Positions 1-11,631 of a stretch of DNA of 64,000 nt are shown piece after piece (the stretch's first letter is position 1; each line of letters begins with the position of its first letter). The position numbers and the translations under genes are program-made. A model generated the notes under the pieces. It ran no database searches, had not been told where the DNA came from, and saw nothing but the letters and a program-made list of their open reading frames with translations. The stretch is from Eopsaltria australis (lineage: Eukaryota; Chordata; Aves; Passeriformes; Petroicidae): assembly GCA_034509425.1 (NCBI GenBank), contig JAVTVJ010000121.1, forward strand, positions 2,356,001 through 2,420,000, read 5' to 3'.

Positions 1-1359
1 TCTTACTAGTATTGTACAAATGTAAATGACTACTTCAATTACAGTGTCACTAGTATTCTGTTAATATTGCCGAGATCAAAATCCAGCCCACACTTACTCT
101 CTTATAACATGTGTGGGCAACAAGAGTTTTTTCAGCCTGCTGATGATGACTAGATACACAGAACTGTGTTCAAACGAACAGCATTGTGTTCGTTTTACGG
201 TTCTTGGTTTTAAGGCAAAAAAGATCTCTACAGGTTTTCAAACTGAGCTGAGATACTGTGTATATAAGATATATACTTCCCAGTCAGTATACTAAGAGCA
301 TTGTTTAAGTACAACAATTAATGCCACCTCCTTAATCTTCCTAATCATTTCAAGTTAGCTATCCCTCATTGCTTGTAATGCCTGAGCTCTCCAAAGTCAA
401 AGAACCCATTAACAGTATCTTGAGAGCTGGAGTTGTACACGCTCATACTGGACATCAAGGTGCCATTTGAATTTTTTAAAGCATTTGTGACACAGAATTT
501 CAGGACTTCTGTGCACATCAGATTTCTTGGCTGAAAATGCAAGGCCATGGAACTCATTAACTACAGCAATGCAAATATTGTGTTTCTAATTAAAATCTGT
601 TGTGCTTGTTAAGTATTGCATTTATCTTCTCTGCTTCCTGTGCAGTGAACAGGCCTAGGCAGAACGAAGCTTACTGCAGTCTTGAGGTATATATTATGTG
701 TTCACACACAAAAGAATCACTGAAATGCTCATCTCTGAGCCATAAAGTGACAATATTTTTCACATTATTTCTTCCTAGCTGACAGTGCCACTTTAGGACC
801 TCAACTCCGGGTATGGATTACAGCTCATACTATTCACATTATAGCAGCTTAATGAAAAGTTGTCACTTCAGCATGGATTTGTTCTTATCTGCACTCTGCA
901 AAATATCTATCTACATCTTAAACAGGGTATCCCAGGCCAAAGTATTTCCCATCACCACTGATCAATGTGTCCAGCTAGGTGCTGCCCTTCACTTCAGGGA
1001 TGTTTGCACTGAGGGTCTCTGATTGTGCTGTAGCAGGTGTCAGACCTTATTCCAAATGCACTTCTCATACACCACTGTCTTCTGCTACTGTTAGTGCTGA
1101 GCTTGAGGAGGAAGGCACAGAACAGATTAAAGCCATGACAACTGTGTCACACCTGAGGCCATGACACAGTTACGTGTTCAGCTATTTGTGCTTAAGCACC
1201 CAGAAGGTGGGCACCCCTCTAAAATCATTTAATACTTTTAGTTTGGCTTTATCACCATATGATTCTCAAGCACATTTCAGTTGCTTTCCTCACATGGAAA
1301 CAAAATAATAAAAAAGGGGTTGCCTTCCTGTTCCCTATGGCCTCACCAGGGTTTTTAGG
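1..1359. other. Upstream flank, no gene recognised
   Basis: This is AT-rich sequence left of the CpG island. Open frames are all 100 residues or shorter, lack splice-bounded coding character and resemble no family I know. I see no repeat tail, RNA gene or polyadenylated gene end here. It is probably intergenic DNA or distal promoter of the gene that starts near 2.4 kb, but an unseen upstream non-coding exon cannot be excluded. Confidence 0.6.
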
Positions 1360-1683
1360 TGCGACTGCCCGTGCAGGTGCTCAGGGTGGCTCCTGTGGTC
1401 CCGCGGCGGAAGCCGCCTTCCAGCCGCCCTTCCTGAGGGGGACTTGGCAGGATGCGCTGTCCCACCGGCACCAAACGTTCGCCTCACCGCTGCTGCCGCC
1501 CTCATCCTCAGCTCACCCGTACCTATCCTCGCCTCGCCTCACCCCACCCTCCCGCTGACCTTCCCCCTCACGGGGCCGCCCCGGCAGGCGCTGAGGCGTT
1601 TGCCCCGGAGCTCGGTTATCGCGACCCCACGGCCGACCCTGTTAGCCGGGAGGGCGATTAAAATATCATGGGGCTGCTCTAGG

Positions 1684-1700
1684 CGCTAATGGGATTAGCG
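1684..1700. promoter_or_regulatory. Palindromic paired-homeodomain (P3-type) site
   Basis: Two perfect 7-bp inverted arms, CGCTAAT and ATTAGCG, flank a GGG spacer. The core TAATGGGATTA has the TAAT-N3-ATTA geometry bound by dimers of paired-class homeodomains. The embedded GGATTA half is the motif preferred by K50 types (Otx, Crx, Pitx, Gsc). It stands in GC-rich promoter sequence about 700 bp upstream of the coding start, where such an AT motif is unexpected. Binding is inferred and not shown. Confidence 0.45.
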
Positions 1701-1782
1701 GCGAGGCCGGCGAGGCGCGGGCAGCGCTGCGGCCATGGCGCGCCTCTGATGGCGGGAGGGCAGCGCGGCGGCTGCGCCTCAT

Positions 1783-1795
1783 GGGCGGGGGCGGG
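1783..1795 (+). promoter_or_regulatory. Overlapping GC boxes (Sp/KLF type)
   Basis: GGGCGGGGGCGGG contains two overlapping GGGCGG/GGCGGG cores, the standard Sp1/KLF recognition motif of CpG-island promoters. It lies about 600 bp upstream of the chosen start codon and 83 bp after the homeodomain palindrome. Such motifs are common in islands, so individual importance is uncertain. Confidence 0.5.
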
Positions 1796-2040
1796 ATACC
1801 CCAGGTAACCGGGGAGGGCAGCGGGCCGGGAGCGCCCCGGCGGCGGGCAGCGATGGTGGGGAAGGCCTGCTCGCCCCGGGGGCGAGGGGAGGCGGCGGTC
1901 GGCCAGAGATAGCCCAGGTGAGGAGAAGGCGAAGCGGGGGGCCTGGTCGGGGGCGGGGAGCGCGGCGCGGTGGGAGCGCGGCGGGGGAGAGGGAGGCGCG
2001 GCTGTGGGTCGGGGGAAAAAGCGCAGGGGGCTGCGAGGAA

Positions 2041-2290
2041 GGGAGTGCGACAGCGGGAGGAGGAGAGGAGCGCGGGCCCGGGGGAGGGCAGAGCGCGGCG
2101 GGAGGCGGAGGAGAGCGTCAGCTGGAGCGGGGATAGCGGGAGCGCGGCGGGAGGCGGAGGAGGAGAGCGTCAGCTGGGGGCAGAGATAGAGGGAGTGCGG
2201 CAGGAGGAGGAGGAGGAGAGCGTGAGCCGGGGGGGCAGAGAGAGAGGGAGCGCGGCAGGAGGAGGAGGAGGGGAAGAAGCGCGACGCAGG
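2041..2290 (+). repeat. Purine-rich ~50-bp minisatellite in promoter/5' leader
   Basis: About five imperfect tandem copies start near 2041, 2091, 2140, 2191 and 2246, so the period is 49-55 bp. The common pattern is GAGYGCGGCRGGAGG, then GGAGGAG, then AGCGTCAGC or AGCGTGAGCC, then a GGGGCAGAGA-like tail. The first copy is the most diverged and the last is truncated. The whole tract is purine-rich on the + strand with several G runs, so G-quadruplex or triplex structure is possible. It ends about 110 bp before the coding ATG and may lie in the 5' UTR. Copy-number variation between individuals would be likely. Confidence 0.75.
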
Positions 2291-2298
2291 GACGGCAG

Positions 2299-2403
2299 AT
2301 GCCTGGAAATAAAAATTTGATGATTGCATGCAGCGGCTGGAGAGACTCTGTCGGTGGCGGCGGCGGGGACGAGGCAGGGACAGGGGGGGCGACGGCAAAA
2401 TGA
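2299..2403 (+). other. Upstream ORF overlapping the main start (ATGA)
   Basis: This 34-codon reading frame begins ATG-CCT-GGA and runs without a stop until TGA at 2401-2403, which overlaps the main start codon at 2400-2402 as ATGA. It is in a different frame from the main coding sequence. It would matter only if transcription starts upstream of 2299. In that case the arrangement could allow termination-coupled reinitiation or reduce main-frame translation. If the TATA-like ATAAAAAT near 2308 sets the start site, the uORF is not transcribed. A second upstream ATG at 2328 is in frame with the main start. Confidence 0.4.
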
Positions 2404-2494
2404 AGTATCAGAAATACCTGACTGTCTTGCAGATGGCCATAGGGGTGACCGCCTCCAACAGGGGCAGTCTGATGCCCTTAAAGAGGAAGCTGTG
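2400..2494 (+). CDS. Coding exon 1, N-terminus of an unidentified protein
   Basis: The exon encodes 31 full codons beginning MKYQKYLTVLQMAIGVTASN and ending in a basic P-L-K-R-K-L stretch, then two bases (TG) of a split Trp codon, followed by the strong donor GTGAGT at 2495. The start at 2400 has A at -3 (AAAATGA). An in-frame ATG at 2328, with a weak context, would add 24 Arg-rich residues, and an in-frame TAA at 2310 closes the frame upstream. The real-exon call rests on the CpG island setting, the donor, and perfect phase agreement with the exon at 11499. The residues contain a short hydrophobic patch (LTVLQMAIGV) but no convincing signal peptide. I do not recognise the family. It could be one of several alternative first exons of a larger gene. 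Confidence 0.78.
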
Positions 2495-5400
2495 GTGAGT
2501 AGGCACAAACGGGGCCGCGGGCACTGCGGGCCGGGCCGGGCCGAGCGCGGGCCGCGGCGGGACGGGCGGGCGCGGCGGCGGGGGGTCCCCGCGGACATGA
2601 GAGGCGCCGTGCCCAGACCCGGCCTGCGGCTCCCGGCGGGCATCGCCGGGGCACAAAGTTCTCGGCGGATTCGCCGCCAGCCGTGTGGAAACGCCGGGAG
2701 GCGTTGGCGGTGCCGGCGGAGCTGTCCGCGCCCCGGCCGGCGGAGGACGCGGCTGGAGCAGGCTGCGCTCCCGCGGGGACGGCGCTGCCGGACCCGGCGC
2801 AGCGGCAATGGCAGCGCGGGCTGAGGGCGCGGGAGCCGCTCCGGCGGGGGCACCGCTTGCGTGACTGCCCGAGTGTTGCCGCCGATGTAGCGCAGTGTGC
2901 TCCCGCCCCGGGCTGTGCGGAGCCGGCTCCGGGTTCCCTGCCCCTGCTGCCGCTGACAGGTGTACCGAGAAAATGCGAACAGGGAGACGCAGGTCTAATA
3001 GATCAGTGAGCGCCAGAGATAGTGCTGTTCAAATATGGTCATTTTTCCTTAAACCCTGCGTTTCCCCTCACTGATTCCCACTCCTTTTGTGCTTGCTAAT
3101 TGTGTGCTGAACTGATTTTTCTGGATGAATCAACAACATGTTATGAAAAATGTATTAAAGTATAGTGGTGTAATGTGGGTGAGTAGGGCACCGACAGGCA
3201 TATGGCACTGCAATACCCAGTCACTCGTGGGCGGGCAGGAGCCCACTGTTAGCTCGATGGGAGCAGTGGGACGTGTCATCATCAGGACAAATCATAAAGA
3301 GGAAATATGTGAACTTGTCAGATCTTCTGAGAGGAAGATATCAATCACAAATTTGTACACTGAGAACTTGTCTGTAAAAAGCCAAGAGTTATATATGGGT
3401 GGTAATGGTCATACAGTTTTCTTTCACTGTACTTACTAGTCCTAGTGAAGCAAAGTAAAGGGTCAGAGAAGGCATGATAGGTCATTTTATTTAAACACAG
3501 ATATTTTGCAAATAGAAATATTTTCATGTCAGCAGTTGTAACAAAAATGGGTCGTACATGGATTGTAGAATGTGGGGGTTTTTATACTTCCCTTTCCCCA
3601 CTGTTTCAGCTAGTATAGACAGTGTCAAGAAAATGTATCACTTGAAGAAACATAATGTGGAACTAGTAAGCTTTCTGTCATTGATTCCAGATCTTGCTAT
3701 TCCTTGCAGATAGAACACAGTCTGACAAATCTGTTCATCCTGATTGTAATGAAAAAAAATCAAATGAAGTTTTAGACAAAAATATGTTGTCATGCAGATA
3801 AGTTTTCTTACATTTAATCAGAGGTTTTTACAATGTATTCAGTGGTTTGATTCTGATTATGTAAGTTACATAAAGTGTACCGTACCTATTTTATTCTCTT
3901 CAAATGCCACTCCTGTCTGTGTGCAGCAGTGGATGCAGCTGTGTGTTACATCTTTTGAAAAGTTTAATTATGGGAAATGTAATGATGACAGTTGTTCTAT
4001 TTAATGTTTCCTATGTCCTCTTGGAAGTGTTTTATTTGCTGGCATGTTAAGGGGAAGCTATATATATATTTGTATGCTTTGAAAGTGCATCTGAAAGGAC
4101 CTGATTCAATTCCTACTTTGTCTTTAGTTGGAGTTAGATCAGCTGTATATTGTTCTGTTTCATGGTGACATTCTGTGCTTTTTGAGGTACAGCAAAATAG
4201 TATAGTGGCTGCACAATAGTATGTACCACAAGCATTGCATTTCATAACATTTCTAACTTGACATCATGTTGCTGCAATGCAATGCTGTGTGAAGATTTAG
4301 CTGACTAAAAGTGTTAAAGCAAATAAAGCAAACTTTTTTTTTTTAATTTTAGGGAGATGTGTGAATTACTTGAGCATTTGAAAGTATGTCTCTGGGATGG
4401 ATATTCCTATTAATAAGTGACATGATATGTATTCTCATTTTCTTTGAGAACTTTAATAGCATTAGGCATTGTCTGTATGGATAGATTTTATTCCTATGGA
4501 TAAAATACTATTTTCTGATGCACTTAGAGAAGTGCTTAAAGATACCTCATCATGTTTATTTTTTCTTATTTGTGCACAATCTGTATCAAATAATGCAATA
4601 AGAAAATCTGAACATTAGAGAGAAAATATGTTGCTGTTACTCAAATCAACGCAATATTTGTGTATATTTACAATGCATAAACCAAAACCATATTCCAATA
4701 CATCACTGGAAATCTCAAAAATACCTAAAGAAAACATGTAAATCAAGTTTGTCTATAGTCAGACGGTGCTTTCTAATCTATTTTTATTTGCTTATTTTTA
4801 AGAACTTAAAGAATTCTGTTTAACCAATGAGATTCATAAGCCCTTTGATGTGTGAATCCATATTGTAAGTGGAAGCAAAGCCATAATTTAATAAAAAAGG
4901 TTAAAATACTCATCCTTTGGTTGGTGGAGATAATCCACCTGAATCCTACTGAAAGAAAATGAAAAAGGTAACAGCAATGTTTTATTTCTTTAGGGAGCAT
5001 CTGTCACTCCAATTTTCTCCTGCTGTCCCCCCCTCAAATTGTAAGTCCTATTGTGTGATGCATGGAAGCAGAGCCACAAATGAAAACACTGATGTCTCAG
5101 GATGGGTTAAGAATAAATAGTTATGAAGTGGCTAGGAATAAACCAGGCAATTAAACAAAGAGAAGGAAGCTATGCCACAGGCTTGCAGTGGGAGGTGGAG
5201 GAGACAGAAACTTGGTTCATGTGGAGTTTATAATTTTATGATGAGGTTTACTTGGAGCAGTAGTTTTGGACTCAGTGCTGGAGGAAGATGCTGGAGTCCT
5301 GAACTGCTGATTCAGACCCTTTCCTGTGTGTGTGCAGTGTTGTAATCTAATATGTAGGAGCCTAAACGAGATGAGTAGGATGTTTTTAATCCTCTTGCTG

Positions 5401-8400
5401 GAGGGACAGTATTTGGATACAAAACCCACCATCATAACTCTGCTAGTACAGGTAGAGTGCAGCAGGGACTAACATCTGCAAAGGTGATCAAGAAAAAACT
5501 GAACTAGGAGTAGTTTAAAAATAGTAAATTTTTATAAATATTTACTGAAATCCCAATATGTGCAACCTGAGCCCTTTCACAATAGGGAAATGCTAAATCA
5601 CATTATAAAGGGGATCTACACAGGTAGACCATAATTTCTTGTCAAACTGATTATTCTGCTTCTCTGCTGCAAGGAGAAGGTAGCAGGCAAATAAATAAAC
5701 AAATGAAAAAGAAAAACTAACAACAAAACCCCCAAAAGGCTATCCTATCCATTCTAATAGTTCTCACTGATACTCCCTTCTGTCTCTTATAGCATTTGCC
5801 TTTACTTTGAAAGACTTGCTGTGCTTTGGCGAACACCCCCGCTGCTCCCCTTGGTGCAGGGGAGTGCAGCATCATGGAAAAAGGCAAAAAGCACAGCTAG
5901 TGATAAGTTTTCATAGGGGAGATTATGGAAATGGCAGAGACTATTCCATATTTACATTCTTTTAAGAGTGATTGGTAGTTGACTGAGGCAATCTAGGTTA
6001 CAGACAAGAATGCAGATGCAATGCACTACAGAATTTGAATTTTGACAGGATCCAGTTCCCTGTTTGGTGCTGTTGTTAAAAGAATGTGTGATATGGAAGC
6101 CTGGATGTTAAATGATAGCTGCTTCTTGTAAGATACTGCACAGGCACATTTATTTTCAAGCGTAGGAGTAAACTTACCTGAAATCAGTGAGGAGTAACCA
6201 GCATGTCTAGAATTAAGCACTGATCTGAAAGCTTTGTTGTCTCAGAGTCTGTATTTAAGCTGGGGCTTGGCTGTAGAAGCCCAGGCTTATAATGAAGAAT
6301 GTCTGTTTCATTGTTAGGACCATCCCTAGGGAGAAAAGTGCCATTGTTTGTTTATGTTCCAAGTAGTGTCATATTTAGTATAATTAAATAATGGAAAATG
6401 TCACCTTAAGGTAGGAGAAAGAAAACATCAAAGATTGATCTTCTTGGTGTCTCTACAGAACTCTATGGAAAAGTACAGATCCTCAGAATGGGTATTTTCC
6501 ATTTTTGATTACTGGTTCCAGTCAATATTGTTTGAAATGGGGGTAAAAATTTCGGTTTGGCCCATTGTAAAGATTTATTCATGTTACAAGTTAATTAATT
6601 TTTTTTTTTTTTTTTTTCCCTGAGGGAGGCAGGATACCACCCTTAGAATCAACATACTTGCAGAGGTGCACAAGAAATCAGCATAGCTGAGTGCTCGGTG
6701 TCTCTAGAATTGTTTATAACTTGCCTTTTATTCTCTCAAACAAATATTAATATTGAGTAACTATAATTGTTAGGATTTCAGTGGGAGTAAATTTCAGCTT
6801 TTCCAGCCCGGTGTTTGAACCAGAAGCCAGTGATCCCACTGAGCTGAGCCCAGCCTGTGTCCTCACTCTCTGTGGTGCTGAGGAAGCCTGGCTTCTAATG
6901 GGGGGTATAACAATAATGGGAATTTTATACATTTCTCAGCTGAGATCTGTGTAGCTCCCAGAGGCAGAAGTTTCCAACAAGTTTGCCTTCAGTATTGCTA
7001 CGAGAACCTAAATGCTTTCTTTATAGAACAGGCAGGCAACTTGCAGTTTATGAAAAGTGTAATAATTATGTCACCATTAGAAGTCTTGTTGGGGCTGCGT
7101 AGTTGTCAAAACCTTGTGCACCCTGCATTAACTCTAGCACTAATACTGCACTTGGAAAACAAATACAGAAAATGTATCATTTCAAGACGTGTTTTTTAAA
7201 CATTCTGATGCTGACTTTTATAAAATTGTTCAGAAGTCTAATCACTGAACAAGAAGAGAGTTTTTGAAGTTCTTGAAAGATTTTCAATGTACCTGGTGTG
7301 TCTAGAAATTAAGATGACATTAGTAATTTCAGATGTAATTTAACTACAAAAAACATTAGGTAATATTAAAAGTTGTTATAAATAGTAATTATGTGTGAAT
7401 AGGATATAAAAATAGCTTTTATTCACAAACTCATATTATACTTATACCATCTAAATATTTTATAGTATATATTAAGTCATTAGCCCTTGATGTGACACTT
7501 CACCTTGAAGTCACTGTTGCACAGTATTTTGTTAGGCTGTTGTGCTTGTCAGTGGAATACAGATAGTGAAAGTTTTGGTTTTTGCTTATTTTACAAACTA
7601 GAGAAATAATTTAGAGTCATGGTTATGTAATGTGATATATGATCAGGAACCAGTCAAGGTCAATGAAACCATTGTAAGAATTGTGGATAATAAATAAGGG
7701 CCTCAGAGTCCAGGTGGGATTTACAAAATGGTTCAGTTTTACTTGACTAAGATTTTTGAAAGTTAATGAATTGGGTGCCTTAATTTAGGATTCCTGTGAT
7801 GAGCTCCATTAAAAAGGTGTTATGTTTCCAGAATATTAAACACATTATTTGAACAGAAACAGCAAATTTGCAGCAAGCCATCAGGAATTGTTCAGTGCCT
7901 TCAAAGATCCTAATGCTATATCCTTATGCTATATTCTGCTTTTTAAAGCCCTGGACTTCCTTGAACATATCGTTCTTAGGCTTTTGTTCCCGAGCACTTG
8001 CTTTGAGGTAGTTGGATGGGCTGCAGATATTTTAAAAAGGCTCTTACAGATTTTTCTCCTTTAGCCTTTTTTCTCCTTTAGCCTGTGATAATTCCTCCAT
8101 ACTCCTGATGCAGGTATTACAGTGACTTAGCAATTCACTTATTAATTTGCTATTAATATTGTATTAATTTGTATTCAGAAATTCAAATACAAGTTGAAAG
8201 GAGGCAATCAGATGCAGCAAATTTCATTAATAATTATTTTTTTGAACTTAAGGTTCAAGTGCCAGAATCATGGAGCATTGCATTATAGTTTCAGTATTCA
8301 CTTAAAAAGAATGAACTTTGTTTCTCTGATTACAGTGCACACTTTGGGAACTCAAAGCTTGATTCAAAGGAGAGAACGATTTTAAGAAGCTGTTTTTCAG

Positions 8401-11400
8401 ATTTTTTAATAATTCAGTTTTGAGTCAATCTCAAAACACTTTGGACCTTTTCTCATGAGTTTGCACTCACGTGGGTTTATTTTGCAACTTTGTAGTGTGA
8501 ACATTTGAGGTGTATTCACTGTGGAAATATCTAGTATTTGAAGGAGTTCCTGTTGCAGTACTGCACGAGTGCTACTGGAAATGGATTCTTGAGAGTCTCA
8601 TTGCTGCATCCGGAATTCTGCAAAGCCTGGGTAAAATTGATCCAAGTCTGGCTTAGGTCTGTTATTGCTTCCCTTTGCTAAAACTGTAGGAGGAGTGGAG
8701 GCACCAGAGAAGCTGATCATTAATTGCTTTGCACTTGTCCCAAAGTTTCCTCATCAACCGTAGAGTCAAAAACTCCCATGATGCTGTCAGTGTGGATATC
8801 TCATCTCAGATCCTTCCTTTGGTGTATGTACAGTGCAAAGCTTTCCAATTCCCAATATCAATGATATTGATTGGATTTTTCTTTGGGTTGTTAAATAATA
8901 CTTTATTTGCTTGTAAAGCGATCTAGAAATTAATGATTTTATAAAAGATTGGAGGGTATAGATAAATTGTGACATTCATTCTCATATAATTACATGTTGA
9001 AAATTAAATGTACCTTTAAAAAGACTTTTCTGTGTCTTAGAAGCTAACAAGTAACAGCCATAATTTATTCTCCAGCAGAATGAAATGATAGCTGAATTCC
9101 AGTGGCAGCAGGTTTGTTTTCTCAAGTGGCTGTAAAGAGTGATGCTCCTAAGCAGAAGGGCCTTTAAAACATACTACTAGTGTAGTTCTTTGTTAAAACT
9201 GTGTAACTTTGATTGTTATTTGTGTTTCCTGGGCTTTTTCCATGTAAGTAGTTTTCTTTTTTTTTTAAATAAAGGCTTTTCAGTATCAGAAAACATTAAA
9301 AGACTTGCAGCTTAAAGAAATGTGCATTTGTGGGTAAGGCCCTAAAATAAATGGTTTGAAATGTTACTCAAAATAAGGAAAAGCCCAGTGTAGCTTACAG
9401 CTGTTAAACTTTTCTGTCAAATATAAGGAGGAAGTCTTAACGTGCCAAGCGTTTAATTCATCAGAGGTGCATTTGAAGATTAATTAACTCAAATTATAAG
9501 TAATGGAGTGGGCAGCCCTCAAAGATTTCCTGTAGAGAAAATAAACACAGACTCTGACAGTACAGGAACAATGGATCTCTCTGAGGACTCCAGCATCTGC
9601 ATTTGCCATGGACACAGAGTGTGTTCAGTGAGGTACTTGAGCAGAGATGTTTGGAGTGCTCTGGTACAGAAGAGACATTCATACAATAGCAACGTGCTGT
9701 CATCATAAATGCCACTGTCTGTGCAGTAAAATAGACACTGGGCAGTTGTCCTTCTTTGGAAATTTGTCCTGGTAATTCTTGAAGACATCTTAGCAGGGAA
9801 TCTGTGGTGTTCTTGAAGTTTCTGTTGTGTGAACTAATACGTTACTGTAGTAGACAGGCGTGGTTCTCAGAGTTCGATCCATATGTGATTAGACAAAAAA
9901 ATCCAGTGCAGTTTCAGCAGGAGTTTCATATTGTAATTAAGATGCATAGATATTATAGTTATGTTTTCAGGTAGAAATTTGCAGTTTAAAGTTGGCAACA
10001 AAATAACCCAAGGGGAAAAAACCATCGAAACCAAATTACTGTGTTATCAAGGGAACTTAGAGCAAGCTGTTTGTATGTGTGTCAGTGTGCATGTGTAAAA
10101 ACCCCAAAAATCAGGCATATGGAAATAAAACTGTGATTTGGTAGTTGCAGTAATTCAACAAAAAAAATTGAAGGGCTTTATCTTTATAAATTGAATAAGA
10201 GATTTGAAAGGATTTGCTTTAATTTTCAAGTTTGGATATTGTAACTTCTTCTCCCTAGCTGTCCTATGGGTGTGTTATTCTGACCATGATGCTGTGTAGA
10301 CCTGGAAGTCTCACTAATCAAACAAGTGTATACAGCTTGTGGTTATTGTATTTTGTATTTGGAATTGTGTATTTCAGGAGTTGATGTGGCCCACTATGCA
10401 ATGTCCTGTTTTGGTGATGCTTATGTTTAAGGCATCTCCACCTTTTTTTCTTTTTTGCACATTTACATGCATACTAAAGCCATTTTTTCTAACTAAAAAA
10501 ACATAAAAAACGTCCTAAAGTATTTTTTTGTGAGAGGAATCTTAATGGTTTTAGAGGCCAATACTGAACTGCTGTCCAAAGACTAGGGAAATGCACAAAA
10601 ATACATATTATTTCTTGTTTAAGCTGGGTTTTGAAATCTTTTATGGCTGCAGTTGGGAAAGAATATGAAAAAAGTGTAAATCTGGACATGAAGATTTTGA
10701 TTTTTAGGTAATTCTTGGTGAGTGTATTTGCTGGAATACAGTTCTCCTTTTCCTAACGTGGCAGTCTGACTAGGGACTATTTTGCATTTAAAATATTCAC
10801 CTCACAAATCCTAATACACTTAGTTAATTGTTAACTCCACTTAGTTCTGCTCATTAACGGTTTCCAACAAGCTCATTGAAATATGGATTGGTTCCTCCAA
10901 ATATTTTAGTTATGGACTCCCCCTTGGACTATGTGTAGATTATAATATGATGAAAGGCCTTATGAAGTGTACTTGCTTAATATATTACCCCTATAACTTT
11001 AACAGATGCTATTAATGTCATTATTGTTGGTTGTTACTCATTGCTAGAATAGCTGAAGCACCATCAGCACTCAAACTGGAAAAGGTCAAAAGCCAAATAC
11101 TGCCAGGCTCCTGGTGATTTAACTGACAGCCATCAACATGTATCACAGGACTTGGGTTTCCACTGAAGCCATAGAGAAGAATAGTCCTTTTAAATTTTTA
11201 AAAGTTAAATATATTTTTCTATAATGTGTCTTTTTTTTTCTGATTCTACTCACTTTTGTAAAAAAAAGATAACTTCGGAATGTTTTTGACAAAATCTGCA
11301 GGCAGCGTGGTCTTGATGGGAGCTAGGCTTCTACATACTTATCGTCTTATTTTGGCACTTAGGCATTGAAAAGTGTCACTTGGAATGACATTTCTTATAC

Positions 11401-11498
11401 GTATAGCATGGTAATGTGTTTTCCTTTGTACATTTTTCACTTTAAGCAAATAAAATAATGTGTTCTTTGTCTGATATGTGGCTCTTTTTGTTTGGCAG
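2495..11498 (+). other. Intron 1 (9.0 kb)
   Basis: The intron starts GTGAGT and ends in a T-rich tract followed by TTTGGCAG. Its first ~500 bp are still CpG island with long G/C runs. The rest is AT-rich, with a 19-T homopolymer at 6599-6617 and only short chance open frames. No recognisable CR1 copy, RNA gene or further exon was seen. Phase 2 on both sides makes the exon 1 to exon 2 join open. Confidence 0.75.
6599..6617. repeat. Poly(T) run (19)
   Basis: A pure run of 19 T follows a TTAATTAA stretch inside intron 1. No retrogene body was recognised next to it on either side, so it is treated as a simple repeat. Confidence 0.9.
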
Positions 11499-11631
11499 GG
11501 TAACTCCATCTTCCGAAAATCCCAATGGTGCTACCTGTAGTGTAAGTCAGGGAAAGCCCTCTTTAAGAAGAATAAAAGGGAGAATACACAGAAGCAAAAG
11601 TCTTGATAGCATTGATTTCTGTGAATTCACT
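11499..11631 (+). CDS. Coding exon 2, basic Ser-rich segment, with two in-frame donors
   Basis: The acceptor is a T-rich tract plus TTTGGCAG, and the first G completes the Trp codon split by intron 1. It then reads 44 residues starting VTPSSENPNGATCSVSQGKP and ending in phase 0 at the donor GTAAGT (11632). The C-terminal half is basic (R-R-I-K-G-R-I-H-R) and followed by S-K-S-L-D-S-I-D-F. R-S-K-S fits the R-x-x-S pattern of basophilic kinases, so a phospho-regulated linker is a reasonable inference. A second perfect GTAAGT lies inside the exon at 11542. Its use would end the exon at 11541, also in phase 0, and drop exactly 30 residues that include the basic/Ser segment. Exons 1 and 2 together give 76 residues. 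No domain is recognised, so the product stays unnamed. Confidence 0.8.

Larger units (their letters stand above)
1360..3020 (+). promoter_or_regulatory. CpG island promoter of the window's gene
   Basis: GC content and CpG density rise sharply near 1360 and fall back near 3020, while both flanks are AT-rich and CpG-poor. The island contains GC boxes, a homeodomain palindrome, a purine-rich minisatellite and the first coding exon (2400-2494) with its GTGAGT donor. CpG islands of this size at a first exon are typical vertebrate promoters. The transcription start cannot be placed from sequence alone. An AT-rich pocket with ATAAAAAT near 2308-2316 is the only TATA-like element close to the start codon. 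The purine bias of the + strand from about 1900 to 2330 would favour R-loops if it is transcribed. Overlapping open frames on both strands here reflect high GC. Confidence 0.9.

Noticed and set aside
1679..2853. Long open frames on the minus strand (239 and 227 codons) and several on the plus strand in the CpG island
   Set aside because: High GC removes stops in all frames. The products are low-complexity Pro/Arg/Ser strings with no family likeness, and they mirror the minisatellite and CpG island.
9872..9880. GTTCGATCC resembling a tRNA B box
   Set aside because: No A box at the right distance upstream, no 7-bp acceptor pairing and no Pol III terminator arrangement.
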